A stretch of 64,000 bases of DNA from Lithobates sylvaticus (taxonomy: Eukaryota; Chordata; Amphibia; Anura; Ranidae): positions 365,285,012-365,349,011 of the forward strand of contig CM053028.1 in the NCBI GenBank assembly GCA_028564925.1, given 5' to 3'. This document shows positions 11,273-22,741 of the stretch, piece by piece (position 1 is the stretch's first letter; each line of letters starts with the position of its first letter). A program made the position numbers and the translations under genes. The notes beneath the pieces are model-generated. The model had not been told where the DNA came from. It did not search any database and saw nothing but the letters and a program-made list of their open reading frames with translations.

Positions 11273-12455
11273 CCACTTTCCGACCGGCGCACGACGATGT
11301 ACGTCCTGATTTTGAAGAGGGATATCTCGGTAACGGCAGCAGCTGCTGCCACAACCGAGATATCCATCTCTTCAGGCGCCGGTCGGCATTCCGATAATGG
11401 TGGTCATCGCAGCGGATTCGCCGCGAGATCACCGTTATCGGCGGCGGGAGAGGTAACCCCCCCCCTCCCGCTGCTCTCCCGCGCCTTCCGCCGCTTACCG
11501 GAACCGTCGGCAGCGGCGGAGGCGATCGGGTCCTTTCTCCTGCTGGGCATAGAGATGAGTGATGGTAAGATGGCCGCCACTCATCTCTATACCATAGGAG
11601 GGCGGAAGCGACGTCAAAAACGTCACTTCCGCCCATACCTCTTAAAGAGGAATTTTCAAATGTCATTTTTTTTTTTTTTTCATTGAAGTCCAAATATGAG
11701 ATCTGAGGACTTTTTGACCCCAGATCTCATATTTAAGAGGACCTGTCATGCTTTTTTCTATTACAAGGAATGTTTACATTCCTTGTAATAGGAATAAAAG
11801 TGAGCCAATTAAATTTTTTTAAAAAAAACTGTGTAAAAATAAATAAAATCAAGAAAAATAAATAAGAAAAACAAAAAAAAATTTTTTTTTAAAGCGCCCC
11901 GTCCCGACGAGCTCGTGCGCAGAAGCGAACGCATACGTGAGTAGCGCCCGCATATAAAAACGGTGGTCAAACCACACATGTGAGGTATCACCGCGATCGG
12001 TAGAGCGAGAGCAATAATTATAGCCGTAGACCTCCTCTGTAACGCAAAATATGCAACCTGTAGAATTTTTTAAACGTCGCCTATGGAGATTTTTGAGGGT
12101 AAAAAGTTTGATGCCATTCCACGAGCGGGCGCAATTTTGAAGCGTGACATGTTAGGTATCAATTTACTCGGCGTAACATTATCTTTCACAATATATAAAA
12201 AAATTGGACTAACTTTACTGTTGTCTTATTTTTTTATTCAAAAAAGTTAATTTTTTCCAAAAAAAGTGCGCTTGCAAGACCGCTGCGCAAATACGGTGTG
12301 AAAAAAAGTATTGCAACGACCGCCATTTTATTCTCTAGGGTGTTAGAAAAAAAAACAATATATAATGTTTGGGGGTTCTAAGTTTTTTTCTAGCAAAAAA
12401 ACTGTTTTAAACATGTAAACACCTAAAATCCAAAACGAGGCTGGTCTTAAAGTGG
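11273..12455. mobile_element. TTAA-flanked element, family E, 1183 bp
   Basis: Ends CCACTTTCCG and CTTAAAGTGG, flanked by direct TTAA (11269-11272 and 12456-12459) within the LINE. Interior words such as 'acacatgtgaggtatcaccgcgatcg' and 'ctgcgcaaatac' recur in the copies at 42268, 44312 and 46503. There is a G+C-rich palindromic section near 11300-11640. Non-coding; the TTAA target with CCACTT ends suggests piggyBac-like insertion, or Kolobok. Confidence 0.88.
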
Positions 12456-12459
12456 TTAA

Positions 12460-12790
12460 AATCCCCCATTATGATAACACCCATCCTTGCTGCTAATCCA
12501 AATTGTGATAGGAGCTCAGGTTAGGGGGCCTATAGCATACTCCCAGTATTATTTTGCCTTTGGAGCTCTACCCATAAGGATTCCACCTCCTCCTTAGCTC
12601 TCTTAGTGATATCATCTCTCACATTCACTTGTACATCATTCTTGATATATAGGCATACCCCTCCCCCTTGTTTACCCTCTCTATCCTTGCGATAAAGGGT
12701 ATACCCTTGAATGTTTGCCAGCCAATCATGAGAGCTGTTGAACCAGGTCTCTGAAATTCCCACAAATATAGTGTATCATTACCTGGAAAA
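12460..12790 (-). pseudogene. CR1-like LINE, endonuclease N-terminal part
   Basis: Minus-strand translation includes ISETWFNSSHDWLANIQGY, then GKQGGGVCLYIKND and VESLWVEL, all APE-endonuclease blocks of CR1-type LINEs; the E of ISETW is the catalytic glutamate. The element fades out near 12790 without a recognisable ORF1, so this copy is 5'-truncated. Net LINE length without the inserted pieces is roughly 2.7 kb. Confidence 0.9.
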
Positions 12791-12794
12791 TGCA

Positions 12795-13350
12795 GCCTGA
12801 GCTCAAACACCCACTTCTGTAGACTGACATCCACCCACTAAGGCATGGTGATAAATACATAACTTCTCCCAACAGCAAGTCCAATGCTTGCATCAGCCCT
12901 GAGGGCTCTTGATAGCAGTACTAATGCCTGGTACACACATTCAGGTTTTTTTCTTTGAACACAGCTAAACAGGCAAAAAAAACAAGGAGGTCACTGTACT
13001 AACTATGTGATGTTAGTACAGCGATCTCCCCGCAGTGCTATTGTGTTCTGACATGGGGATTGCCCCCCTGGCTGCAAGTGCTGATCGCATGCCGATTGGC
13101 TGCTGGTTCTCATGAGACCTGCTTCTGTCGGATGAGGAGCTGTACACCAGGCCTGTAACTGCAGATTTTCAGACTGTTTGTACCTAGCTTTAGGCAGGGG
13201 GCTGGGATGTTTCAAGAAGCTATCTACAGCACCCTGCTGCCACCCCCACCGGCCATGATCTGCCTGCATTAAATAGAAAAGCACAAAGACTTCACTGGGT
13301 CTAAAGTAAGATCTGTAATGAAATCATAAAGGTTTTATTTAATGAGTCTA
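12795..13350. other. Mostly unassigned; possible worn MITE
   Basis: Around 12924 'aatgcctggtacacacattcagg' and around 13140 'gctgtacaccaggcct' could be degraded inverted ends of one element. The rest shows nothing I recognise. Confidence 0.35.
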
Positions 13351-13353
13351 TTA

Positions 13354-13784
13354 GGCCCCTTTCACACTGGGGCGGTTTTCAGGCGGTACAGCGCTAAAAA
13401 TAGCGCCTGTATACCGCCTGAAAAAACCGGCCCCATTCACTCCAGTGTGAAAGCCGGAGGGCTTTCACACTGGAGCGGTGCGCTAGCAGGACCGCAACAA
13501 AAGTCCTGCTAGCAGCATCTTTGGAGCGGTGTAGGAGCGGTGTATTTACCGCTCCTATACCGCTCGTTCCCATTGAAATCAATGGGAAACCGCGGGGATA
13601 CCGCCCGCAAACCGCCGCTGCAGCGGCGGTTTGCGGAGGTTTTTAACCCTTTTGCGGCCGCTAGCGGGGGTTAAAACCACCCCGCTAGCGGCCGCATACC
13701 GCGGGTAAAACGAAGGTAAAGCAGCGCTAAATATAGCGCTGCTTTACCGTCGCCGCCCCGCACCGCCCCAGTGTGAAAGGGGCC
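13354..13784. mobile_element. Harbinger-like MITE with TTA duplication, 431 bp
   Basis: Ends GGCCCCTTTCACACTGGGG and its complement, flanked by direct TTA (13351-13353 and 13785-13787). Almost fully palindromic, with several internal hairpins ('agcgctaaaaatagcgc', 'gcggtttgcgg'). It looks well preserved and thus recent. Confidence 0.92.
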
Positions 13785-13849
13785 TTAGTGTTTTGATGTG
13801 GGGGGAGGAGGGGCAGGTAAGGCAAAATATAATCAGATTATTATTATAT

Positions 13850-13985
13850 TATACAGGATTTATTTAGTGCCAACAGTTTGCGCAGCGCTTAACAAAATGA
13901 AGGCAGACATTACAGTTACATTACAATTTGGTACATGAGGAATCAGAGGGCCCTGCTCACTAGAGTTTACAATCTAGGGAGATTA
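13850..13985 (-). mobile_element. LINE 3' tail fragment
   Basis: On the minus strand it reads 'gattgtaaactctagtgagcagggcc...' to 'gcgctgcgcaaactgttgg' and a TAATAA tail, the same 3' end as the LINE fragment at 43198-43615. Only untranslated sequence remains. Confidence 0.75.
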
Positions 13986-14148
13986 AACCTCAAGTGTATT
14001 TCCTTGTTTGATAAAACCCCATTACATATTTGGTATGTGCTCCCATTCGCAACGCATACATTACATAGCAGAGGAAAACGTTGGTTTTGGAGTTTTCAGA
14101 AAAGAACAAGTAAAATATTAAGCAGCAACTTTTATTAAATTTTTTTAA

Positions 14149-14894
14149 CCACTTACGCTTCCTGCCCAGTCCTGCCAATTTTCAGCTTCCAACGCTGTCA
14201 CACTTTGAATGACAACTGCGCGGTCATGTTACACTGTAACCATGTGAAATTGTTATAATTTTTTTCACACAAATAGAGATTTATTTTGGTGGTTTTATAT
14301 AATTACTGCAGGGTTTTTATTTGATTTTTCATAAAAAAAATAGCAAAACTTTTGAAGAAAAAAAAAACAGTTTTTCTTAGTTTCTGTCAGTAAAGAAGTC
14401 ATTTTTCTCCTTCGCTGATGAGGCGGCACTGATGGGCACTGATAAGCTGCACCGATGGGCACTGATCAGGTGGCACTTATGGGCACTGATTAGGGGGCAC
14501 TGATGAGGAGGCACTAATTTGCCACACTTATAGGTGGCACTGATGAGCACTAATAGGTGGCACTGATGTCTCCTGCGAGGAGATGCGGCTAATCGTGTTT
14601 CCGTGTTTACATGTGGTTGGACTCAGCCAATCCCATGGTTAAAGAGCCACTGCTTTTTACAGAGATCTGGGTCACACCATGTCTTAGGCAGAAGGTTTTT
14701 TTACAGTAATGCATTCTTTTTATTAACCACTTGATCTCTAAAAGATTTACCCCCCTTCATGACCAGGCCATTTTTTGCGATACGACACTGCGTTACTTTA
14801 ACTGACTTTGTACATATTTTTGGTTAAAAAAAAAAATACCCCAATAAGCGTATATTGATTGGTTTGCACACAAGTTATATCATCTACAAACTAT

Positions 14895-14935
<41 letters not shown>

Positions 14936-15200
14936 TGAAATTATTTTTATTTTTTTTTTATACTAGTAATGGCAGCAATAGTAAGAGTGCGATATTGTGG
15001 CGGACATTCTGACACTTTTGATACTTTGTGGGAACCAGTGACACGAATACAGTGATCAGTGCTAAAAATATGCACTGTTACTGTACTAATGTTACTGGTT
15101 GGGAATGTGGTTAAACATCTAGGGCAATCAAAGGGTTAACTGTGTGCCTAACGTGTTTTTGTGTGTACTATGTTGTGGTTTTTGCTTAGCAGGGAATAAA
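14149..15200. mobile_element. Family E element, left part
   Basis: Begins CCACTTACGC after TTAA (14145-14148). It carries the family words 'ccaattttcagc', 'cacaaatagag' and 'gcgtatattgattggtttgc'. The internal tandem block 'ggcactgatgggcactgat' (14416-14570) and a TA microsatellite follow. The right terminus is not clear; drift into other sequence begins somewhere after 15130. Confidence 0.75.
14896..14933. repeat. (TA)n microsatellite
   Basis: An uninterrupted TA run of about 19 units inside the family E element. Confidence 0.95.
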
Positions 15201-15795
15201 AATCCATCACTTCCGCGCTGACAGGACAGAGCTCTGCCTTGTTTACATAGACAGAGCTCTGTTCAGTCTCTTTCCTCGCCAATCAGCAGGTGCCGGTGGA
15301 CTTCCATTGGCCGGGATACGCTGAGTGATTTGTGCTGTGTCTAACCAGAGCACAGCAGGGACACTGGTGGCACATGTTTGCACCCCCTGCCCAGGGAAAG
15401 GATTTTTGCCCCCACCCCAAGGCAGCTGCCTAAGCAGCCTTAAGCCTCCTGGATATGTCCCCAACTGCTGCTCTCCTCCTATGCTGTGTGTGCTTGGGGC
15501 TGCTAGCTGCCCTCATGTGCTGCAGTAAGCCTGCCGCAGTTGCCCTGGTTTCCTATCTCATGCTGCTCACTGTTTTTAGGGCTGCACTACAGACAAACAT
15601 AATAAAGCCAGACTCGACTCAGCTGGGGATGGAGCAGAGTCCCAGCAGGGGGATGTGAGGAGTGGAGCCCCCCAGCAGGGGAGTGCTCTGTTCTCGCAGG
15701 GAGCCCCCGCACAGCTGTCGCTCAGACCAGGGCTGGGACAAAGGTCATCCAGCACCCAGGGCAAAGATGCCAAACAGTCAGGAGTCCTCCTCTAA
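15200..15795. repeat. Probable repeat-derived DNA, unclassified
   Basis: Contains 'agacagagctctg' repeated twice around 15224-15265 and G+C-rich CAGCAGGG words near 15640-15690. No termini or proteins are recognisable. Confidence 0.35.
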
Positions 15796-16995
15796 CATCA
15801 GAGTTCCCCCTTCACATCAGCAATGGCCCTTTGCCATCAGAGCACCCCTTTGCCATCAGAGCCCTGCTTTGCCATTAGAGCCCCCTTATAACATCAGAGT
15901 CCTCCTGTAACATCAGAGCCCGCGTTTACCAACAGAGCCCCCCTGTAACATTAGAGCCCACATTTACCATCAGAGCCCCCACTTACAGGAAGAGTCCCCC
16001 TTTACCATCAGAGCCCCCAGTTACAGAAAGAGCCCCCCTTTACCATCAGAGCCCCTACTTACAGAAATAACCCCCTTTTACCATCAGAGCCCCCCTTTAC
16101 CATCAGAGCCCCCCACTTACAGAAAGAGCCCCCCTTTATCATCAGAGCCCCCACTTACAGAAAGAGCCCCCCTTTACCATCAAAACCTCCACTTACAGAA
16201 AGGGCCCCACTTTACCACCAATGCCCCCACTTACAGAAAGAGACCCTCTTTACCACCAATGCCCCCACTTACACAAAGAGCCCCCCTTTATCATCAAAGC
16301 CCCCACTTACAGAAAGAGCCCTCCTTTACCATCAAAGCCCCCACTTACACAAAGAGCCCCCCTTTACCATCAGAGCTCCCACTTACAGAAAGAGCCCCCA
16401 GCCCTTTACCATCAAAGCCCCCACTTACAGAAAGAGCCCTCCTTTACCTTCAAAGCCCCCACTTACACAAAGAGCCCCCCCTTTACCATCAGAGCTCCCA
16501 CTTACACAAATAGCCCTCCTTTACCATCAAAGCCCCCCACTTACACAAAGAGCCCCCCTTTACCATCAGAGCTCCCACTTACAGAAAGAGCCCCCAGCCC
16601 TTTACCATCAAAGCCTCCACTTACAGAAAGAGACCCTCTTTACCACCAATGCCCCCCACTTACAGAAAGAGCCCCCTTTTACCATCAAAGCCCCCACTTA
16701 CAGAAAGAGCCTTCCTTTAGCATCAAAGCCCCCACTTACACAAAGAGCCCCCCCTTTACCATCAGAGCTCCCACTTACAGAAAGAGCCCTCCTTTACCAT
16801 CAAAGCCCCCACTTACACAAAGAGCCCCCCTTTACCATCAGAGCTCCCACTTACAGAAAGAGCCCCCAGCCCTTTACCATCAAAGCCTCCACTTACAGAA
16901 AGAGACCCTCTTTACCACCAATGCCCCCCACTTACAGAAAGAGCCCCCTTTACCATCAGAGCCCCCACTTACACAAAGAGACCATTTACCATCAG
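15795..16995. repeat. Minisatellite, 'catcagagcccccacttacagaaagagcc' type
   Basis: About thirty degenerate units of roughly 35-40 bp with two alternating sub-blocks: TTTACCATCARAGC and CCCCACTTACAGAAAGAG. Higher-order repeats are visible, for example 16340-16500 recurring near 16540-16700 and 16790-16930. The long plus-strand open frame through it (PPLTQRAPLYHQ-type repeats) is a by-product of the array, not a gene. Confidence 0.93.
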
Positions 16996-16999
16996 AGAA

Positions 17000-17148
17000 C
17001 CCTAAGAACTGAGCGATCTGCGCTGTTTGATCGCTCGGTTCGCAGTGTTAGAGCCGGCGGGGGACAGATGCTGCATCCACCTAGGTAAGTTTGATTCTGA
17101 AAAATACAAAAAAAACTCCATTCTTCTCTTTTAAGGGTTTACAATCAT
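17000..17148. mobile_element. TTAA-type MITE, right-end fragment
   Basis: Ends GGGTTTACAATCATTTTAA, the inverted-repeat end of the 'agtgattgtaaaccc' group. A GTAAGTTT donor-like site lies about 65 bases inside the end, as in 21165-21580. The left part has been replaced by the minisatellite. Confidence 0.65.
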
Positions 17149-17149
17149 T

Positions 17150-17905
17150 TTAAGTTATGCTATGTGAATAAGAATGTGTAAGAAATATAAAATATTGTGT
17201 TATCCCAATTTAGCTGCAAAAGTAGAAATACACTTTAAAAACGAATAACAATATGCAGAACCATTGGCAATTTCAAATAATAACCACATTTTGTTTGATC
17301 TCTGCAAGCTTACAGTGACACGTGCCAAATGTCAGCGGCATCCGCCTCCATGAAAGAGAAGCAGAACGAACACACAAGAAGTCTTGTAACAGAACAGAAG
17401 GCAGTAAGTTGAACTCCCAAAGTGGCAGGTTTGAGTCATCAGTGGTTTTGTTACCCAGCCTGTACCTATCAACTGACACATATGGTTTCTGGTTGATCCT
17501 GTGGAAAGGCAGTGTGAAGATCTGCAGAGCGTGGTATTCCAAGAAGATGAAATACTTGTGTTATTTTCTACCATGACCTACATTAGGTCTACATCAGAGA
17601 GGAAAATGAACTATGCATTTGACTCTGTGCAGCTTCTGGTTTCACTGCGGCTGAAGAACTCTCTTTTTCCATCTTGAGATTGTTTCATATTGACTTCTTA
17701 CTTGCTGAATGCACAGGCCAAAGCTTTACTGGTTCCACAAGCTTTTTGCAAATAAGTCTGTGCAACGAGATTGCGGTTTTCAGGTGTTGACATCTTGGTT
17801 CTAGTTTGAGCTCAACTACACAAGGCATAGTAATCACCTGTAAGCTATGGATTTAACCCCTGGTTGGGTACTGCCCAAATTTTAATCAGTGTACTGCATA
17901 CTAGG
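17150..17905. other. No recognisable feature
   Basis: Overlapping 80-90-codon open frames on both strands at 17270-17580 have no similarity that I recognise and no splice context. Treated as non-coding. Confidence 0.45.
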
Positions 17906-17907
17906 TA

Positions 17908-18226
17908 AGCCTAGGTTCACACTTGTGCAGGCCGTGCAGCCCATGTTTGCTCAGGCACAGCAGCCCATTAATTTGAATGGGCTGCTGTGCCTACGTTGCA
18001 GGTGACCAATGCGATTTACCGGCGGTTCCCACGAACATGCTGCAGGTGACCATGCGATTTAACATGGTTCCCGCAAACGTGCTGCAGGCTGAGATGTGTA
18101 GGGGTGCCGTTCAGACTGAATGGAAGCCCTGCGCGTTTCGTAAGAGCAGCATGATTTGGTTACGGGTGCTGGCACAGGTGCGATTCCTGCATCCACAACC
18201 AGCCTGCAGGCAAGTGTAAACCTAGT
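17908..18226. mobile_element. Palindromic-end MITE, 'cctaggttcacacttg'
   Basis: Inverted ends CCTAGGTTCACACTTG and CAAGTGTAAACCTAG. Internal direct repeat 'acgtgctgcag'-like words at 17995-18090. Probably Harbinger-like by resemblance to the other 'ttcacac' families; the target duplication is not clear. Confidence 0.65.
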
Positions 18227-18629
18227 CTGTCTGCAAGGGGTCACACCTCATGTTCACAAGGAATTAACATTTCCGTGGGCAGTTGAACCACCATGCTATA
18301 TTCAATGTGTAATGTATTAGCTCTTAACAAATTCTTTATTTTATGTCTTTGTACACGCACAGCAATTTTTCCCTCTTCCCAGGAAACTTTCCTGGATCTT
18401 AGCTAAATTCAAGACATTGTAGTAGTATGCTTGTCTTTTATAATTTTTCTTGAATGAATGATTTGCACTTTGAAATCACAATGTTATATGGATAAAGAAA
18501 GTAATGCTAATATAAAAGTCACATAATTTGCATCTCTACAGAACTATCACTTACCACAGTAAAAGGTTTGCTAGACAAACATTATAGGCATTTGTCCAGC
18601 TGTCACAAAATCTGACCATATTTTGCTTA

Positions 18630-18865
18630 GGCTGGGTTCACACCTATGCGAATTGGATGCGGTGTTCCCCACATTCAATTCGCATGACAGGAGATTGTGA
18701 CTAGCTCTCCATGGAGCCGGTTCACATATCTCCGTTGCATCTTTGGCTCCGTTTCAGGGACGAATTCAGGCAAAATTTTGGCCCAGATTCGTCCCTGAAA
18801 CGTAGAACAGGGACGCATCGGACCCCCTGCTACGAGTCCCATCCGTCGGAGGTGTCAACCCAGCC
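18630..18865. mobile_element. Palindromic-end MITE, 'ggctgggttcacacct'
   Basis: Inverted ends GGCTGGGTTCACACCT and AGGTGTCAACCCAGCC. An internal hairpin pairs 'cagggacgaatt' with 'gattcgtccctg' near 18755-18800. Non-coding. Confidence 0.75.
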
Positions 18866-20200
18866 TGAATACAGTGATTTCCTATGATTGCCAGCTCCAT
18901 CAAGAGGCCATACTTCAAAACAATTCCACATTATGACCACTAGATGGGGTGATGATTATAGGAAACCAATGGATTAAGGAAAAACGACCAGATGTTGCAA
19001 CAACTGGGCAAATGCTAAAGAATTTTTATCCTGGTAATTTTTTGTAAATGGATCCCCAAGAGTCAAGCAAGCGTATTCACTAGAGTTAAAGTAAAATGTG
19101 CATAGTGCAGTACTCTATATCATTCAATCACAATTTACTTTACTGAAGCCAGAAAGTATAAGATAGATTCTGATTGGTTGCTATTGTTACTGCAGATTGC
19201 ATTTTACTACCTGCACTGATCTATTGAATAAGCCCAAAGATTTTCTGCTATGAAGAGTTCTACTACTTACTGCCAGTATTGTTCTAGATAATGTCATTGA
19301 TCAGTTGAAAGGATTGATAACTATTTGTTCCTCTTATATCTAGATGTAATCTAAGATCTGAATTTGTCATAATTAGGCAACTAATTATGGCCTAATTTGC
19401 TGCTTGTGTCCGTCAGTATTGCGTGCCAGTCCTATGGACCTCATTAAGGCCTCTCCTGACAAACAGATGTGCAGCTTTACACAATGCCAGCAAAGAACAT
19501 CTATCCAAAACAAAAATACAAATTTGTCACTGTTATTTATTAAATATGAATGTTAAAAACATGGTTCATTTTTACATTTCATTGAATGCACATTTTTTTC
19601 CTGATAGGTAATTTGCTTTTTGCATAGGCTCCCATAGTACTTTAAGGTCAACTTCACTCAAGTGATATTTCTGATTCAGATAGACAGCAGCAGGTTGCAC
19701 ATCCCACTAGTTTATAATCTTTCTCTAGACCCCTCTAGACCCCTACCATACCAGAGCAAAAACCCTGTTGCATTTGTGTTCCCCAGTTTTTTCTACACTG
19801 TGGAGAATCCCTCAGGATGGTGGGTATAAAGCTGGCCAAGTCACAAACTAGGGCAGGAATGTGTGGACCAACTTAGAACTTTGAAGGCAAGGTCTCTTTT
19901 ATAGGGAAGTGAGTGACTTGAACTGAATCATCAGCACTGAAAAGAATCATCATATTATAGCCGCGTTCACAATATCAACATATGTTCTCACACACGGAAC
20001 ACCAGAACGTCCGGACCAACATTTCTGTAGGTTGGAATCCACCTGGGGATAAGACTCCTGGCATCTTTCAGCAAATTGAATTCTGACTTACCATCTCCTT
20101 CTCACGTGTGCGTTACTCTGGTGTACAGAAGGGAACTTCCTCCTTCACATTGATGGTATACAGGCAAGCATGAAAAAAACACAGCTTCTTTTAGTGTAGT
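18866..20200. other. Largely unassigned DNA
   Basis: Nothing coding. 19060-19235 ('attcactagagttaaag' to 'tctattgaataagccc') has the style of an old dispersed frog repeat but lacks definable ends. Confidence 0.4.
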
Positions 20201-20406
20201 AACATTTATTAAAACATATAAAATTATTATGATTTACCACCTAAAATCCACAACAGTGTAGCTGACACGCTTCATGTTTACGACCTCTTCATGGGCAGTG
20301 GGCACCTGTTGACTTTTTTAAAAAATCTTAATATTTTCTGAAATATTAAACTATCACTAAAGACAAATATTTTTACTATAGTAACCATGTTATCAACCCT
20401 ACTTTC

Positions 20407-20735
20407 TTTATTTCTCAATACTTCTTGTTTTTGTATCTTCCCAACTTCCTTCTGATAAAAGGACAAGATCTATTAAGAAATGAAGTGAGTATTACAGAAG
20501 AAAATAGAATGGCGCTTGCTCTCATTATAGGGGTCTTTACAGGGACTCTTTTGAAAATATAACAATGTTTCCAGAGGATCTGTGTTAACTGCCTATGTTG
20601 TACACCATACTCTTTATTTCTCAATCATTTTTGTCTGTTTTCCATTGATAGAAAAAACAGAATTGTTGAGAAATTAATGAGAGTTCTACAAAAGAAAATG
20701 GAATGTAGTTTGCTTTCATTACATGGTATGGTTTA
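20407..20735. repeat. Old tandem duplication, about 200-bp period
   Basis: Two diverged copies begin CTTTATTTCTCAAT (near 20406 and 20611) and continue with matching blocks 'agaaatgaagtgagtattacag'/'gaaattaatgagagttctac' and 'aagaaaatagaatgg'/'aagaaaatggaatg'. About three quarters of positions match by eye. Confidence 0.7.
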
Positions 20736-20811
20736 CAACATATGTAGTTAGCATAGATGTTTCATAAGTATTAGAAAATCCTCAATCTTCGTAGAAACTG
20801 TTTTTCACCTA

Positions 20812-21144
20812 AGGGCCCTTTCACACTTGCGGACCGTTCAGATCCGCCTGTTTATTTTTTTTTAGGTGGACCTGAACGGTCACTCCATACGGTGACATGT
20901 CCGCTGACATCCGATCCGCTCCGCAAAATCCAGATGGATGGGAACCCTATTTTCCATTCGTCTGGCGGTTCGGATGAAAATGGACAGGCGGTCTGTTTCC
21001 ATCCGATCCCCCCAATAGGAGGAGAGTGGAGATCTGACAGGTCTGTTTCTGCAGAGTGTGCAGAGACGGACTTGTCATCTGCTGACTCAGCGGGGATCAA
21101 CAGAGCGTTGTCTGAATACGGATCTGCACATGTGAAAGGGGCCT
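20812..21144. mobile_element. Harbinger-like MITE, 'cccctttcacac' family
   Basis: Ends GGGCCCTTTCACACTTG and CATGTGAAAGGGGCC beside TAA/TTAA. The interior facing words 'gatccgcctgt' and 'gcggatct' are shared with 4219 and 5636. Confidence 0.85.
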
Positions 21145-21164
21145 TAATGCATTCTATGCATTAA

Positions 21165-21580
21165 GGTGAAAAACCTTCTGCGCTGCAGCTGCCACCCAGA
21201 GCCTCCCCCCTTTTCTTACCTGAACCTGATCGATCCAGCGACGACCACAAGCCCAGCAGCTCCAGACGCTCTCTCAGGTCCTCACTGGATAGATTGATAG
21301 CATTGGCTCCCGCTGCTGTCGATAAAATCCAGTGACAAGGGAGCCAGGGGTGGGGCCGAGTCCTACAGTCTGTGTCAATGGACACAGACAGCGGGACTCA
21401 GGAGAGCGCCCGCACAGGTGAACCCATGGAAAGCGTCTCTCCAAGCGTATCTCCATGGGGGCACCCATTGAAGAGGAAGATCGGGGCCGCTCTGTGCAAA
21501 ACCCTAGCACAGAGCAGGTAAGTATAACATGTTTGTTATTTTACAAAAACAAACAAAACAAAAAAAACCTTTACAATCAT
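21165..21580. mobile_element. TTAA-type MITE, family D copy 2
   Basis: Flanked by direct TTAA (21161-21164 and 21581-21584). Ends AGGTGAAAAACCTTC and CCTTTACAATCA. Carries the consensus splice-donor string CAGGTAAGTAT about 65 bases inside the right end. The same family is at 2567 in the opposite orientation. Confidence 0.85.
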
Positions 21581-21754
21581 TTAAAAGCTTCATATACCCA
21601 ATCATCCTATAATAACCTTTATAAAGGCTCCCAACATTAGAGATATGATAGCACCAGGTGTTTTAAATCCACCTAGAAAGAAATGTGGGACTGTGGGGTT
21701 TTCCAGGTGTAGGAGGTGTAAGGGATGTAATATTAATAAAAAGGTGAAATTTAA

Positions 21755-22227
21755 AGTGTTACTAAACCCACAAAAATAAAATCAACCTGTATATGCAGTA
21801 AAGCATGCTTGTGTAAAACGGCTATTTGATCCTGTCTTTTCTGATCCACCCCTTCTTCCACAGTCCCCAAATATCTCCTGATAGAACAGAGCCTTTGGGG
21901 CAAGTCACACATGCTCAGTTTGGTGTGTATTGCTAGAGAGTTATTTTTTGTATTGGGAGAGTGCATGTGATCAGCACAGGGCCAATCAGCACTGTCCAGG
22001 CAGAGGGACAGGGGTCCTGCAGCCTTATAGGACAATCAGGGGAGAATGAAAACTTCTCCTACAAGCTTTAACCAGATACTGATATCTGAAGTCACAAGAC
22101 TGCTATATACTGCTGATGAAAAAAGGTATTTAGCAGTTTATATTTACTAAAACTGTTGCATTTCCATGTTCTGTGTACTGTGGGAGACCAGATATAGTGA
22201 ATGCAGGGTCCTGGGTTTAGTAACACT
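21755..22227. mobile_element. TTAA-type MITE, family B copy 2, 473 bp
   Basis: Ends AGTGTTACTAAACCCA and TGGGTTTAGTAACACT with TTAA on both sides (21751-21754 and 22228-22231). Complete, non-coding, Kolobok-like by target and end sequence. Confidence 0.9.
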
Positions 22228-22231
22228 TTAA

Positions 22232-22694
22232 AGGCTAAGTTCACCTTTGCAGAAAAAAATAAATGTACACATTTTTGGCAGGAAAAAAAATGTGTACTTA
22301 TTATTTTTCCTGCAGGAGACTGGAAAGCATTGCACCCGTGATCAAAAGATGATGGACGCAATGTCAGCTCCTGTAGACGTGCCCCGCGGCTTTCAGCCCA
22401 GACTTCTGTATGGACCTTCTGTTTGAAGCCGAGGGCATGTCAGTGGACTACAAGAGCGCTCATCAGCACCCCCACAGCCCATTGAAACTACAAGTCAGTC
22501 TGCTGCGGCAGACATTTTTTTTTTCCTGCAGAACTGCGCTATTTTTCAAAAAATGTGACAGCAGGTGCTGGGAGAGGAACTGTCACAGGGAGGGGCGTAA
22601 TGAGGGAAGAGGAGTCAAGAGTCTGGAACATATTACATGGTCCATCCTAAATACAGGTGTAACATATAAAAGGTTCCAAAGGTGAACTTATCCT
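22232..22694. mobile_element. TTAA-type MITE, family F, abutting family B
   Basis: Ends AGGCTAAGTTCACCTTTG and CAAAGGTGAACTTATCCT. TTAA at 22228-22231 is shared with the family B copy, and another TTAA follows at 22695-22698. The TTAAAGG start recalls the Kolobok T2 MITEs described in Xenopus. Confidence 0.85.
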
Positions 22695-22741
22695 TTAATC
22701 CAATTCTTACCTGTGAGATTAGGTCTGCGGTATATGTCTTA

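Noticed and set aside
11693-11944. The 249-codon minus-strand frame spanning 10944-11693 as one protein
   Set aside because: It joins LINE endonuclease coding to the unrelated family E element inserted at 11273; only the part below 11272 is real LINE coding.
15795-16995. CRISPR-like array
   Set aside because: Units are contiguous and degenerate, without uniform repeats separated by unique spacers, and the window is vertebrate.
17270-17580. Overlapping open frames of 80-90 codons on both strands as a possible host exon
   Set aside because: No recognisable domain, codon signal or splice sites; opposing frames of similar length suggest chance.
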